From positions 1-64,000 of the forward strand of contig JAZQVC010000045.1 of NCBI GenBank assembly GCA_045631645.1: DNA of 64,000 nucleotides. The letters are read 5' to 3'. The number at the start of each line of letters is the position of its first letter. The stretch's first letter is position 1. The notes beneath the pieces were generated by a model, which did not search any database, was not told the DNA's origin, and was given only the letters and a program-made list of their open reading frames with translations. Below, in pieces: positions 26,001 to 34,295 of the stretch. Origin of the DNA: SIG459 sp045631645. Lineage in GTDB: Bacteria; Bacillota; Clostridia; Oscillospirales; Oscillospiraceae. A program made the translations under genes and the position numbers.

Positions 26001-26638
26001 ATTATGATACAACGCTCATTATGCCCGAGCAGATAACGGGCGGCGTTAAGTATAGCAACTCGGCGGATATAACCCTTTGGGGCGAAAAGGTTTCGGACAA
26101 TGCTGTTGAGAAGGTCTATGCTGATATTAATATTGCAGCAAAGAGCTTTACTCTAGAGATGTTCAAGACCTGCGGACTGAGTGGCAAACCCCTGGCGGGA
26201 GCCAAATTCGGTCTTTATAACGTCCAAGGTGGTTTGATCACCACAGGCATAACGGATGCTAATGGCAAGAGCGTGTTCCAGACTAATATCGTGGAAGGTA
26301 TTATTTTGCGAGAACATGAGCTGTATTATTTGCAGGAAATTGAAGCCCCGCCGGCATATCAGCTGGATGTTACAAAACATTGGCTCTGCTTCTGCAGCGA
26401 TACAGGCGATACTTGTGATGAATGCAATAATCTTATGCAGAATGCGGAGTTTGTCCGCATTCCCTTTGAGACGGTTGGTACCATCGATGTTGTCAACTAT
26501 CCTGCCAATGTGGAACTTCCCGCCACAGGCGGAATAGGCACACCAATTTATATACTTTGCGGTCTGATATTGCTTTCAGCGCCGTTTGTATACGTATTCG
26601 GTTTGAGGCGCAAGAATGAAAGGAGGTCACGAAACTAA
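23087..26638 (+). CDS. Large LPXTG tip adhesin with Cys/His-rich N-terminus and inactive CHAP-like domain
   Basis: 1183 residues. A signal/anchor helix at about 20-42 is followed by three Cys/His segments (EHEHTEQC, HVHGDEC, EEHLHSLAC) that could bind metal or form disulfides. Residues about 165-300 resemble a CHAP/NlpC-like domain, but the catalytic position reads EWSAMFVSF (Ser201 where Cys is expected) and NTVGIV where HVGIV is expected, so it is probably inactive. A long beta-rich adhesin part follows, then a Cna-B/SpaA-like domain (GKPLAGAKFGLYN, ending YYLQEIEAP). The C-terminus has the sortase signal LPATGG, a hydrophobic helix and RRKNERR. It is presumably the pilus tip protein. Confidence 0.82.
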   Translation: MGIVEQYLLQLNNEKRRWWRAAAILTMLSILVVAGVSWNLRMTGITLVNDACCGYVEHEHTEQCQLQTIVCGFDEDSQIASETDEDAEADVMEEGKQEAAEQHVHGDECYRIEYQCAYEEHLHSLACYSNPKADLETALDWQEMFANYPYTGNLREDLVGIAKTQAGYAESSLNFEVDGNGIQHGYTRYGAWYGTPYNEWSAMFVSFCLYYAHADLNEYPVNSGANTMAGLWDKQGKYIPSGEYVPSSGDLVFFENNTVGIVTEVQNATIYVIGGDVEDAVSGRLLPMNDLSVVGWGITAEPMAEEEPDDEDSGNEELGDDLFDISHGPAVFIFEGNGAEAPMLQMQTFNLRNTRAATDLLAYLNSNGGNYFFTLLDFNNVELPKDENGNYIAEAQKDYKLTLTFNSPKGFAPGTYQYQIPNGLMVDGGAGEFILKDGTNVGSWVVTDTGLITLVFNEHMNSRTDITISSTMGIHFPEQDAPIDFDGFITVKVEPPVQKEDPTYLEKWTNPGESPDKLVWHVNIFGHADSQIPGSLLTDQILLPEWYKPHSYTQSDMDAGISFGASDPNGGWHSWTVHADDPYLIWDESAWSYKIPQTVTCDSCDELELGNDGWSYYISYTSTPTMLNSPGTFSYANKVTVDGQTAWGWNEFTHGQVNAQIVKNGTFVSDAQGGGFLWEVQATIPGRQEGKRAEYSWFIMDEMRLLNEHGSTIGHAQNDIHLSTVTASYNGSVIKIPRIQDATDQDMFAWDNAWSASENGIGYNRTINLLCRCQCTPETCHWTGCGEYWFQRDDGTWATNGFCQCWTETQNMIFTFVYKTEDISLIKDYGSLGYKVNNHAQLYYIPDGTNSVRVSYDDAVVDIPNLFEKQLTTDFNGYIAHYNITVNEAKLVLTNGSPLYIHDAMTDTLAYISGSLVITSENANGNINVLKQDVDYTVTYDGTGKQTDSSGKKVHVLDIVILNPQPVMYILDYDTTLIMPEQITGGVKYSNSADITLWGEKVSDNAVEKVYADINIAAKSFTLEMFKTCGLSGKPLAGAKFGLYNVQGGLITTGITDANGKSVFQTNIVEGIILREHELYYLQEIEAPPAYQLDVTKHWLCFCSDTGDTCDECNNLMQNAEFVRIPFETVGTIDVVNYPANVELPATGGIGTPIYILCGLILLSAPFVYVFGLRRKNERRSRN

Positions 26639-26717
26639 GCCTCCTGCATATGGCGTGAATCCAATCTGCGCGCCTTACCGATTCCGCATAAAAATAAAAA
26701 TCAGAAAGGAAATCATT

Positions 26718-28496
26718 ATGAAAAAGTTGTTTTCTATCATGATAGTTTTTGTACTGGTTCTCTCCCTTGGCGTTTCTGCCTTTGCAACTGAGAACACCGG
26801 TTCTATCACTATCACCAATGCCACAATTGATGAAACCTACAACCTGTTCAAGATTTTTGACGCAAGCTACAGTGAGGATGCTTCCGGCAATACCGAAGCT
26901 GTTTCCTACACCATCACCGAAGATAACCAGTTCTTCGAGTATATGTTCGGCGCAGATGGCACAAAGGTAAATACATACTTCACCTATGATGCCGATACCG
27001 GTCTCGTTACCAGAAATGAAGGCACCCAGAACAGTGATATCATTGCTTACCTGACCGATATGGTCCGCAGCAAGACCGATAATTTCACTGCAGTAGATTC
27101 TGCCATCGCAGCCTCCAAGACCGTTATTTTCGACGAGCTGGCATATGGCTACTACCTGATCGACAAGGATCTCACCGGCATGAGCGAAGAGCAGAAGGCC
27201 GATGTTGCCGTTACCATCGACAGCAACACCCCCGATGTTAATGTTATCGACAAAAACCAGAAGCCCGCAACCGAGTTCAGCAAGCTTGTCTGGGACGAAG
27301 ACAACAATGAGTGGGTTGTAAACTCCTCTGCAGAAATTGGCGAAATTGTTGACTTTAAGGTTCAGTTCGACGCAACCAACTATGACGGCGAGCACCAGAT
27401 CAAGTATTACAGCATCAAGGATACCAAGGGCGATGCTCTGTGGGTAGAATTTGACAAGATCAGCGTAGAGGTCGGCGGTGTTCCCCTGACTCAGGGATAT
27501 TATCACGGCGTTGCCGGTTCTCATGCTACTGAGGAATGGGAATATCTTGGCACCTGGACTGATGCAAAAGATCCCCAGAACGCCCAGTGGTATCTGATTC
27601 ACCATGGCTTTGATGAGTTCGACATCGTTATTCCCTGGCTCAGCAACCATACCTTCACCGGCACCACCAACGGCTTCGACCTGAGCTTCGGCGAAGACGC
27701 ACAGTCCGTCTATAACTCTCCCGTTGATGTTGTTATCAAGTATAAGGCCTCTGTTGAGCCCGGCGCCAATATCGGCGGCCAGTACCCCGGCAACCTCTGG
27801 AACAGCGCAGACCTGACCTGGACCTCCACTGTTACCGACGGTCCCGATGATCCCAGCATTTCCTCTGTCAATGTTTATGCACTTGGTCTGAAGAAGCTCG
27901 ATGCTGACACCGAAGAATTCCTTGCCGGCGCTGAATTCGAGATTTATCGTGACGAAGCCTGCACCGATGCCGTTTATGTAATTCCCACCAACATCAAGGG
28001 TGTTTACATTCTTGACGACCTGAACACCATCGTCAGCGGCGAATACAGAGAAACCTCCCGCGAAAAATATGCTGCCTACCTCGATGCTTATCTGCAGGGC
28101 GCAGTACAGAAGAACGTTGTCACCTCTCAGGAAAACGGTAAGCTGGTTGTTCTCGGCCTCGAAGCCGGTGACTACTACCTGAAGGAAACCAAGGCTCCCG
28201 ACGGATACAACACTCTGCCCCAGGTTACTCAGGTTACTGTTGGCCAGAGCAACCAGACCTTCTTCGTTATTGCTGATGCAAACGGCAATGTTATCGACAG
28301 CCAGACTGCAATTGAAGGCTACACCATGCATACCTACTTCGCCACCAATACTGTTGTTGAAAACAGCAAGGGCGTTGAGCTGCCATCCACCGGTGGTCAT
28401 GGCACCATGATGCTGATCACCATCGGCACTCTGGTAGCAATGGCATTTGCAATCTTGCTGATCACCCACAAGAAGATGTCTGTATACCACGACTGA
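26718..28496 (+). CDS. Major pilin (SpaA/FimA type), LPSTG-anchored
   Basis: 592 residues from ATG 26718, 7 bp behind AAAGGA; the in-frame extension upstream has no ribosome site. A signal peptide (MKKLFSIMIVFVLVLSLGVSAFA) is followed by an N-terminal domain, then two or more isopeptide-type beta domains. The last has KKLDADTEEFLAGAEFEIY and the E-box YLKETKAPDGYNTL, whose Glu normally catalyses a Lys-Asn isopeptide bond. The C-terminus carries LPSTGG, a membrane helix and a short basic tail. Codon use is strongly biased to C-ending codons, suggesting high expression. Sortase C at 28573 would polymerise it. Confidence 0.9.
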   Translation: MKKLFSIMIVFVLVLSLGVSAFATENTGSITITNATIDETYNLFKIFDASYSEDASGNTEAVSYTITEDNQFFEYMFGADGTKVNTYFTYDADTGLVTRNEGTQNSDIIAYLTDMVRSKTDNFTAVDSAIAASKTVIFDELAYGYYLIDKDLTGMSEEQKADVAVTIDSNTPDVNVIDKNQKPATEFSKLVWDEDNNEWVVNSSAEIGEIVDFKVQFDATNYDGEHQIKYYSIKDTKGDALWVEFDKISVEVGGVPLTQGYYHGVAGSHATEEWEYLGTWTDAKDPQNAQWYLIHHGFDEFDIVIPWLSNHTFTGTTNGFDLSFGEDAQSVYNSPVDVVIKYKASVEPGANIGGQYPGNLWNSADLTWTSTVTDGPDDPSISSVNVYALGLKKLDADTEEFLAGAEFEIYRDEACTDAVYVIPTNIKGVYILDDLNTIVSGEYRETSREKYAAYLDAYLQGAVQKNVVTSQENGKLVVLGLEAGDYYLKETKAPDGYNTLPQVTQVTVGQSNQTFFVIADANGNVIDSQTAIEGYTMHTYFATNTVVENSKGVELPSTGGHGTMMLITIGTLVAMAFAILLITHKKMSVYHD

Positions 28497-28518
28497 TTTA
28501 TTTACCCCGCTATTTAAA

Positions 28519-28543
28519 GGGAGGAGAGGTTTCCTCTCCTCCC
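28519..28543 (+). other. Very stable hairpin between the pilin and sortase genes
   Basis: GGGAGGAGAGG and CCTCTCCTCCC form a perfect 11-bp stem with loop TTT, 22 bp after the major-pilin stop. No T tract follows, so it more likely protects the pilin mRNA 3' end or causes partial termination than ends transcription. Confidence 0.7.
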
Positions 28544-28572
28544 CAAATTACTGTAACAGAAGGGAGATGCCT

Positions 28573-29421
28573 ATGAGAGCTCATAAAACCGTCATCTTTT
28601 TGACATTAGGTTTTCTGATAGGCATCTCCGTGCTGTTATATCCGGCGTTCAGTAACTATTGGAACTCAAAGACCCAATCCCGCGTCATTGTGGACTATGA
28701 ATCGGTTCTGGAGCATTTGGAACCGGAGGATTATTCCGCCATATTTCAGGCCGCCGATGACTATAACGAGGCATTGCGTTTGATTGAGTTTCCCCTGATG
28801 AATTATGAACAGGTGCCGGGCTATTATGATACTTTGAAAATTGAAGGCACCAGCATTATCGGTTATGTAAAAATCGATAAAATTGGCGTGGAGCTGCCCA
28901 TATACCACGGCACTTCCGATGCGGTGCTCAACCGAGGCGTCGGACATCTGGAGGGAACAAGTCTTCCGGTGGGCGGCGAAAGCACCCATAGTGCCATATC
29001 GGCACACAGAGGCTTGCCGAGCGCAAAGCTGTTTACAGACCTTGACCGTCTGGAAGTTGGAGACACCTTTCAAATCACGATTCTTGACCGCGTGCTGACA
29101 TATCAGGTGGATCAGGTCAAGGTAATTACACCGAGAGAAATAGAAGATCTGCAAATCGTGGAAGGTAAGGATTACTGCACTTTGTTCACCTGCACCCCCT
29201 ACGGTATAAACACCCACAGACTTTTGGTCAGAGGAATAAGAATAGAAACCATTACGGAAAAACCCGTAATTTATGTGGCCAACGAGGCGTTTCGCATAGA
29301 ACCGCTGCTTGTAACGCCCGCTGTTGCGGCGCCAATGCTGCTTGTTTTTCTTATTCATCTGATGGTGAAATACAGAGAGCCCCCAAAGAAAAAGGAAGGA
29401 GATTCGGATAATGCGGCGTAA
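28573..29421 (+). CDS. Class C (pilin-polymerising) sortase
   Basis: 282 residues from ATG 28573. An ATG at 28567 directly abuts the GGGAG site, so the second ATG with six bases of spacing is preferred. An N-terminal helix and a C-terminal helix (LLVFLIHLMVKY) flank the catalytic domain, the layout of class C sortases. Active site: His145 in SAHRGLP, Cys207 and Arg216 in TCTPYGINTHRLLVRG. It would link pilin subunits through the LPXTG threonine and a pilin lysine. It overlaps the minor pilin gene by 11 bp. Confidence 0.92.
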   Translation: MRAHKTVIFLTLGFLIGISVLLYPAFSNYWNSKTQSRVIVDYESVLEHLEPEDYSAIFQAADDYNEALRLIEFPLMNYEQVPGYYDTLKIEGTSIIGYVKIDKIGVELPIYHGTSDAVLNRGVGHLEGTSLPVGGESTHSAISAHRGLPSAKLFTDLDRLEVGDTFQITILDRVLTYQVDQVKVITPREIEDLQIVEGKDYCTLFTCTPYGINTHRLLVRGIRIETITEKPVIYVANEAFRIEPLLVTPAVAAPMLLVFLIHLMVKYREPPKKKEGDSDNAA

Positions 29422-30283
29422 AATAATATCCTTTTGTCTTATAGCATTGATATTTTTGATGATGCCATCTGCCGCACTCGCGGCGGATTTCAGCGCGGGA
29501 AGAAAAGGATCCATATCCATCACTCTGACTGACCCCGATGGAGTGAGCCCCATAGCAGGTGCCGAACTTTCCCTCTATTATGTTGCCGAAGTCGGACGTA
29601 ACAACAGTTATAATCCGGCGTATATGATCAACGATGAGTATAAAGGCTTCATAGACCTCAATGACGCAGATCTGAAATCTGCTCTTGATAAATTTGTGGG
29701 AGAAAATGAGCTGCCCTCTCAAAAACTTGTCACCGACTCTCAGGGAAATGTTTTTTACGGCGAATTACCCACCGGATTATATTTCGTGAAGCAGAGCAAT
29801 ACAGTGGAAGGTTATGCGCCCTGCTCCTCCTTCCTTGTAACCCTCCCTGAAAAGACGGAAAATGGCTATAACTATTCCATCAATGCCTCTCCCAAAACGG
29901 ATGTGGAACGTCTTACCGACATCACAATAAAAAAGGTTTGGAATACGGATTCTTATTCGAAAATTTCGGATGAAGTAATGGTTCAGCTTCTTAAAGACGG
30001 TGTTGTGCTGGAAACCGCCTTGCTTAACTCAGAAAATGACTGGCAGATTACTTATGAAGATATGCCCGCAAGCGATGGATACAGCATACTGGAGATAAAT
30101 GTTCCAAAGGGATTCAAGGCAACATATTCCGCAAATGCTTATGAATTCACCGTCACCAACAGCTCCTCTCTGGCGCAGACGGGCCAGCTTGTATGGCCTA
30201 TCCCGGTGCTGGCAATGATCGGCCTTGTTCTCATAAGCGCAGGCACGGTTATCATACGGAAAACGAGGGATGATAATGCGTAA
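29411..30283 (+). CDS. Minor (base) pilin with Cna-B-type domains and LAQTG signal
   Basis: 290 residues. A signal peptide (ending PSAALAAD) is followed by a SpaA-like domain at about 34-165 (GSISITLTDPDG, PIAGAELSLYYV) and a Cna-B domain at about 168-250 (DITIKKVW, VQLLKDGVVLET). The sorting signal reads LAQTGQ instead of LPxTG, then a membrane helix and RKTRDDNA. Such short two-domain pilins usually form the pilus base and are joined to the wall by a housekeeping-type sortase, here possibly the one encoded next. Confidence 0.85.
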   Translation: MRRKIISFCLIALIFLMMPSAALAADFSAGRKGSISITLTDPDGVSPIAGAELSLYYVAEVGRNNSYNPAYMINDEYKGFIDLNDADLKSALDKFVGENELPSQKLVTDSQGNVFYGELPTGLYFVKQSNTVEGYAPCSSFLVTLPEKTENGYNYSINASPKTDVERLTDITIKKVWNTDSYSKISDEVMVQLLKDGVVLETALLNSENDWQITYEDMPASDGYSILEINVPKGFKATYSANAYEFTVTNSSSLAQTGQLVWPIPVLAMIGLVLISAGTVIIRKTRDDNA

Positions 30284-30890
30284 AAGTCTTGGCGCGCTGT
30301 GCATCCTGTTGGGAGTGGCTTGCCTTCTCGCTTCCGTGGCATTCATTGCCTATAATCGCCTGGAAGAAAAAAGTGCGGGAAACGCATCCCTTGAACTTTT
30401 GCAGGATGTTCAGGAAGAGATAAATGCTTTTTCTGTAGAAGAAAGCTTTTCTGCTGAGGAAACTGCCGATGCCGAGGATACCATTCCTGAAATGCCCATC
30501 GGCAAGGTGAATGGATATGACTGCATAGGCGTGCTTTCCATTCCGGTTCTGGATATAGAACTGCCCGTTTTGTCGGATTGGGACAATGAGAAGCTCAAAG
30601 TTGCTCCCTGCAAGTATTTTGGATCATATTACGAAGCGGATTTTGTTATTGCCGCCCATAATTATCGCTCTCATTTCGGAAAGCTTTCCCAACTGCAAAG
30701 CGGAGATCTGGTTTTATTCACGGATGTCACGGGTGAGCTCCATTGCTATGAGGTTGTTCTTTTGGAAACGCTTCCCGGCGATGCCACGGAAGAAATGATT
30801 ACGAGCGGTTTTGACCTTTCCCTTTATACCTGCACCACCGGCGGCAGAAGCCGCGTCACGGTGCGCTGCAATTCGATTTCCGATAAGTAA
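30276..30890 (+). CDS. Second sortase of the pilus locus (short, class B/D/E-like)
   Basis: 204 residues from ATG 30276; the ATG at 30270 abuts the GAGGG site and overlaps the pilin stop. An N-terminal anchor helix and an acidic linker precede the catalytic domain: SIPVLDIELPV, His128 in AAHNYRSHFGKL, Cys186 in YTCTTGGRSRVTVRC with the following Arg. It lacks the C-terminal helix of class C. A likely job is attaching the finished pilus, or the LAQTG pilin, to the wall. Exact class uncertain. Confidence 0.85.
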   Translation: MRKSLGALCILLGVACLLASVAFIAYNRLEEKSAGNASLELLQDVQEEINAFSVEESFSAEETADAEDTIPEMPIGKVNGYDCIGVLSIPVLDIELPVLSDWDNEKLKVAPCKYFGSYYEADFVIAAHNYRSHFGKLSQLQSGDLVLFTDVTGELHCYEVVLLETLPGDATEEMITSGFDLSLYTCTTGGRSRVTVRCNSISDK

Positions 30891-30904
30891 AGAAGTGAAA
30901 TTAC

Positions 30905-31897
30905 ATGGAATACACACCCCAAATTTTCGGGAAGCTGCTTTCTGAGAAACTGATAAATCAGGCGGATATTTTGCAAAGCGGGGATGGTTTCAGTTTTATA
31001 TTCAAGTCTGTTGCCGACATTCTGACCGAAAGAGGCATAACGGATTTTCCCGATTCTGAGGGTATGAGGCTGGAATGCAGCAAGTTCTACGATGATTGGT
31101 TTTTGTATGCTGTGGCTGATGAGCATGGCTTTACATACGGCCTTCTGAAGCTCAGGGAACAGGAGCATGATGCGGAAGACGGCTCGCCTGCCGACGGGGA
31201 TACCCCGGGTGTAACGATTTCCTTTATCTCCTTTGACTGTGAAATCCTCCTTGCCTGCCTTGAAAACTCTTCGGATGAGAACAGAATGCGCCTCGACGGC
31301 GAAATAAACCGCGTGGTTTGCCGCAGGGGACAGAGCCATCACAAGGCTTTGAAAATGTATTTTATTGCTCCGGAGTCCAAAGGGGCATATCTCGCCGCGA
31401 GTGCCTATGTAGCACGCATTGCGTCTATGGCGGAAAAAGGAAGCATTGATGTTCCCGAGCATTATAGAGAAATTGTTCAGCAGAGCATCTCTTATAAAAG
31501 CTCTTCCAAAAACACGAGATTGCCTCGTTTTATAGAAAAATTGAATCGTCAGGCCGGACGCACTGTCTGCGATAATGAGAAAATATATATAAAAAATCCC
31601 CAAAGACCCGATGAATATGAGGCGGCCGCAATTCTGGCCACCCATACAGGCAACACCTCCGTTCATTCCTTTGCCGCAGAGGTGGAATATCATGCGAGAT
31701 TTCTCACTTGCTTTGCGAAAATCAGGATTCCCTTTTTCGGAAGGAGCATATATGATTCTGCAATTCGCGCGGATATGACCATAGATGATACGGAGTTTGA
31801 AGGCCCCGCGCCTTTTTATCAATCCGATTCCAGAATCGTTAAACGGCAATATAAATTGCATATGGACAGCCGTCCGGGACTGAATTTTCTGCAGTGA
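30905..31897 (+). CDS. Uncharacterised protein downstream of the pilus genes
   Basis: 330 residues, soluble, no signal peptide or membrane helix. No family was recognised. It starts 14 bp after the sortase stop (weak site AAGAAGTGA), so it is probably in the pilus transcript. Visible features are an acidic loop (QEHDAEDGSPADGDTP), a central GQSHHKALKMYF stretch and a basic C-terminus ending in NFLQ. It may be cytoplasmic and regulatory or just a neighbour. Its codon use resembles the preceding genes. Confidence 0.75.
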   Translation: MEYTPQIFGKLLSEKLINQADILQSGDGFSFIFKSVADILTERGITDFPDSEGMRLECSKFYDDWFLYAVADEHGFTYGLLKLREQEHDAEDGSPADGDTPGVTISFISFDCEILLACLENSSDENRMRLDGEINRVVCRRGQSHHKALKMYFIAPESKGAYLAASAYVARIASMAEKGSIDVPEHYREIVQQSISYKSSSKNTRLPRFIEKLNRQAGRTVCDNEKIYIKNPQRPDEYEAAAILATHTGNTSVHSFAAEVEYHARFLTCFAKIRIPFFGRSIYDSAIRADMTIDDTEFEGPAPFYQSDSRIVKRQYKLHMDSRPGLNFLQ

Positions 31898-32025
31898 TAT
31901 CTGCCGCGGTGAAGTTTTTAATATGGTTTTGAGCTTATGAAGGAAGAACTTATTCCCAAAACGCCTGTCACCCATTATGCAATGGTGAGACAGCCCAAGG
32001 ACTGATTATAAAAGGGAGTATGAAC

Positions 32026-33315
32026 ATGAATTTTGTTATAAAAGGCAATATATGCCAGACAAAGCTTCCGGGAGAACTGGATCTGCATGAGCAGGCCTTT
32101 GCGGTTTGCGCAGGCGGCGTTTCGAAGGGTGTGTTTGATGTTTTGCCCGAGGAATACAGAGATTTTCCTTTGTATGATTATGGCGACGCCCTTGTTTTCC
32201 CCGGTATGGTGGATCTTCATGTCCATGCCCCTCAGTATGCTTTCCGCGGAATGTGTATGGATCTGGAGCTGATGGATTGGCTCAATCGCTATACCTTCCC
32301 CGAGGAAGAAAAATATGAAAATCTTGAATATGCCGAAAAGGCATATGGCATGTTTGTTGAGGCTCTGAAAAAAGGTGCTACCACAAGGGCGTGCATTTTT
32401 GCAACAAGGCATCGTCCCGCCACTGAGATCCTTATGAAAAAGATGGAAGAGAGCGGGCTTATAAGCTTTGTTGGCAAGGTGAATATGGACAGAGAAGCCA
32501 GCGAGTCCCTCACCGAGGATAGCGCGGAGCTTTCCGCTTATACCACCTTTGGCTGGATCAACGCGGTGAAGGATAAATTCCGCAACACTCTGCCAATCCT
32601 CACTCCAAGATTTATTCCCTGCTGCACCGATAAGCTGATGGAAGAACTGCGGGAAATACAGATGGCTTACGGCATTCCCGTCCAGTCCCACCTGTCGGAG
32701 AGCAAGGGCGAGATTGATTTTGTGAAATTCCTGCGACCCGAAAATCCCTTTTACGGGGATTCCTATAACGAATATGATCTGTTCGGCAAAAATGACGATA
32801 TAGATACCGATGTAAAGACCGTTATGGCCCACTGCGTTTGGTCAACGGAGGAAGAAGTTGAGTTGATGCGCAAAAACGGAGTTTTTGTTGCTCATTGTCC
32901 GGCCTCCAACATGAACCTCACATCCGGCATTGCTCCCATCCGCAAGTATCTGGACAAGGGCTTGCGCGTCGGCCTCGGCAGCGATGTCGCAGGTGGCCAC
33001 AGTGACTCGATTTTCAGAGCTGTTACCGATGCAATTCAGGTTTCCAAAATGTATTTTCGCATGGTGGATGAAGGGACAAAGCCCCTTGTGTTCTCCGAGG
33101 CCTTTTATCTGGCAACAAAGGGCGGAGGCGAATTTTTCGGAAAAGTGGGCAGCTTTGAAGAAGGTTATGAGTTTGATGCTGTTGTGCTCGATGACAGCGT
33201 TTTGCCCCATCCTCAGGAACTGAACCTTGCGGAAAGAATGGAACGGGCAGTTTATCTCGGTCTGGACGAAAAGAAAATCAGCGCAAAGTTCGTGGCTGGC
33301 AGTAAGATTCTTTAA
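32026..33315 (+). CDS. guaD: Guanine deaminase
   Basis: 429 residues from ATG 32026 (an ATG at 32020 sits only two bases behind the GGGAG site). Amidohydrolase fold with metal ligands in PGMVDLHVHAPQ (HxH), SHLSE, MAHCVW and the late Asp in GLGSDVAGG, the order and spacing of guanine deaminases; AHCPASNMNL is also typical. It converts guanine to xanthine plus ammonia in purine salvage or use as nitrogen source. It heads a six-gene run with gaps of 15 bp or less, ending with a partner-switching system, which is unexpected company. Confidence 0.9.
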   Translation: MNFVIKGNICQTKLPGELDLHEQAFAVCAGGVSKGVFDVLPEEYRDFPLYDYGDALVFPGMVDLHVHAPQYAFRGMCMDLELMDWLNRYTFPEEEKYENLEYAEKAYGMFVEALKKGATTRACIFATRHRPATEILMKKMEESGLISFVGKVNMDREASESLTEDSAELSAYTTFGWINAVKDKFRNTLPILTPRFIPCCTDKLMEELREIQMAYGIPVQSHLSESKGEIDFVKFLRPENPFYGDSYNEYDLFGKNDDIDTDVKTVMAHCVWSTEEEVELMRKNGVFVAHCPASNMNLTSGIAPIRKYLDKGLRVGLGSDVAGGHSDSIFRAVTDAIQVSKMYFRMVDEGTKPLVFSEAFYLATKGGGEFFGKVGSFEEGYEFDAVVLDDSVLPHPQELNLAERMERAVYLGLDEKKISAKFVAGSKIL

Positions 33316-33327
33316 AGGAGCAAAAAA

Positions 33328-34284
33328 ATGGCAAAAAAGAGAAGAAAATTTGCTGATGATGGCTGGGCCGTTTGGGTGGATGGTGACGATACCAGCACAG
33401 TTTATATAAGCGACTGGCTCAACCCCAAGGGCAAAAGCTATGTTGATATTGCAATTCGCATTCGCGGTGTGAAAATCAGCAAGTCCCTGCATGTTTATGT
33501 GCCTTTTGCTGTTTCGGTGGGCGAGATTGATGACATATCTCTGAAGTTCAAGGATACAAAAATTTTGCAGGCAACTTTCAGCGCCGCCTGCATCGTGGAC
33601 TATAAAAAGAATGCCCATACCTCGGAAATTGCCTATAACGGCAAAACTGTGGATGTTGTGCATATAAGCACCACGGATTTCAAAGTTCTGGAGCTGGCAG
33701 AGGGCAGCCTGATAAACGTTGATCTGGAGGCACTTAATCCCTTCCTTGATAATGATGAAGCCTATATTATCTGGCGCATGCCCCATAAAAGTCTTGATGA
33801 AATTTTTAAGACCCGCGTGGATGTGGGCAACGCCATGGATAGATTCCGCGATTTGCTTACAACGCCGGTTGTATCTGAAAAATACGGCTATTCCATCCGT
33901 ATAAACGAGTCCAGACTTTTGCCGGAAAAAATAACACGAATCGGCGCATTTCACCGTCAGAAACTGAAGAAGGCGGTTATTTCAATTTCCGTTGATGAGA
34001 GCTATGAGCTCAATGATGCGGGCTGCTACCGCATTCGCCGTCTGGAAGAAAGACTTTATCAGGAATATCTCCCCTCCGATTATCAGCGTGAGGATGTTAT
34101 CAGTTATCAGTGGCATCAAAACCGCACCGATAACCTGAAGGGACAGTTCAATTTCTATTTTAGCATTGCAAAAAATTCGGTAAGCAGCGGCAGTATGTTC
34201 CTTTATATGGTACTGCTCACAGTTGTAGGAATAATCGGCAACCTTCTTGCCAGCTTGGTTGAAGTGCTTATCGGTTTGTTTTAA
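33328..34284 (+). CDS. Uncharacterised protein with one C-terminal membrane helix
   Basis: 318 residues. About 280 cytoplasmic residues are followed by a C-terminal helix (MFLYMVLLTVVGIIGNLLASL), so it is probably tail-anchored. The soluble part begins with a basic tail (MAKKRRKF) and looks beta-rich (VYISDWLNPKGKSYVDIAIR). No family was recognised. It lies 12 bp behind guaD and 11 bp before the SpoIIE-type phosphatase, so it is likely part of that operon and could be a membrane input or output of the switch. Confidence 0.75.
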   Translation: MAKKRRKFADDGWAVWVDGDDTSTVYISDWLNPKGKSYVDIAIRIRGVKISKSLHVYVPFAVSVGEIDDISLKFKDTKILQATFSAACIVDYKKNAHTSEIAYNGKTVDVVHISTTDFKVLELAEGSLINVDLEALNPFLDNDEAYIIWRMPHKSLDEIFKTRVDVGNAMDRFRDLLTTPVVSEKYGYSIRINESRLLPEKITRIGAFHRQKLKKAVISISVDESYELNDAGCYRIRRLEERLYQEYLPSDYQREDVISYQWHQNRTDNLKGQFNFYFSIAKNSVSSGSMFLYMVLLTVVGIIGNLLASLVEVLIGLF

Positions 34285-34295
34285 GAGGTGTTTGA

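Noticed and set aside
31937..32005. A 22-codon frame before guanine deaminase (MKEELIPKTPVTHYAMVRQP...)
   Set aside because: The start has no convincing ribosome site and the peptide matches nothing recognised. It is left as possible chance.
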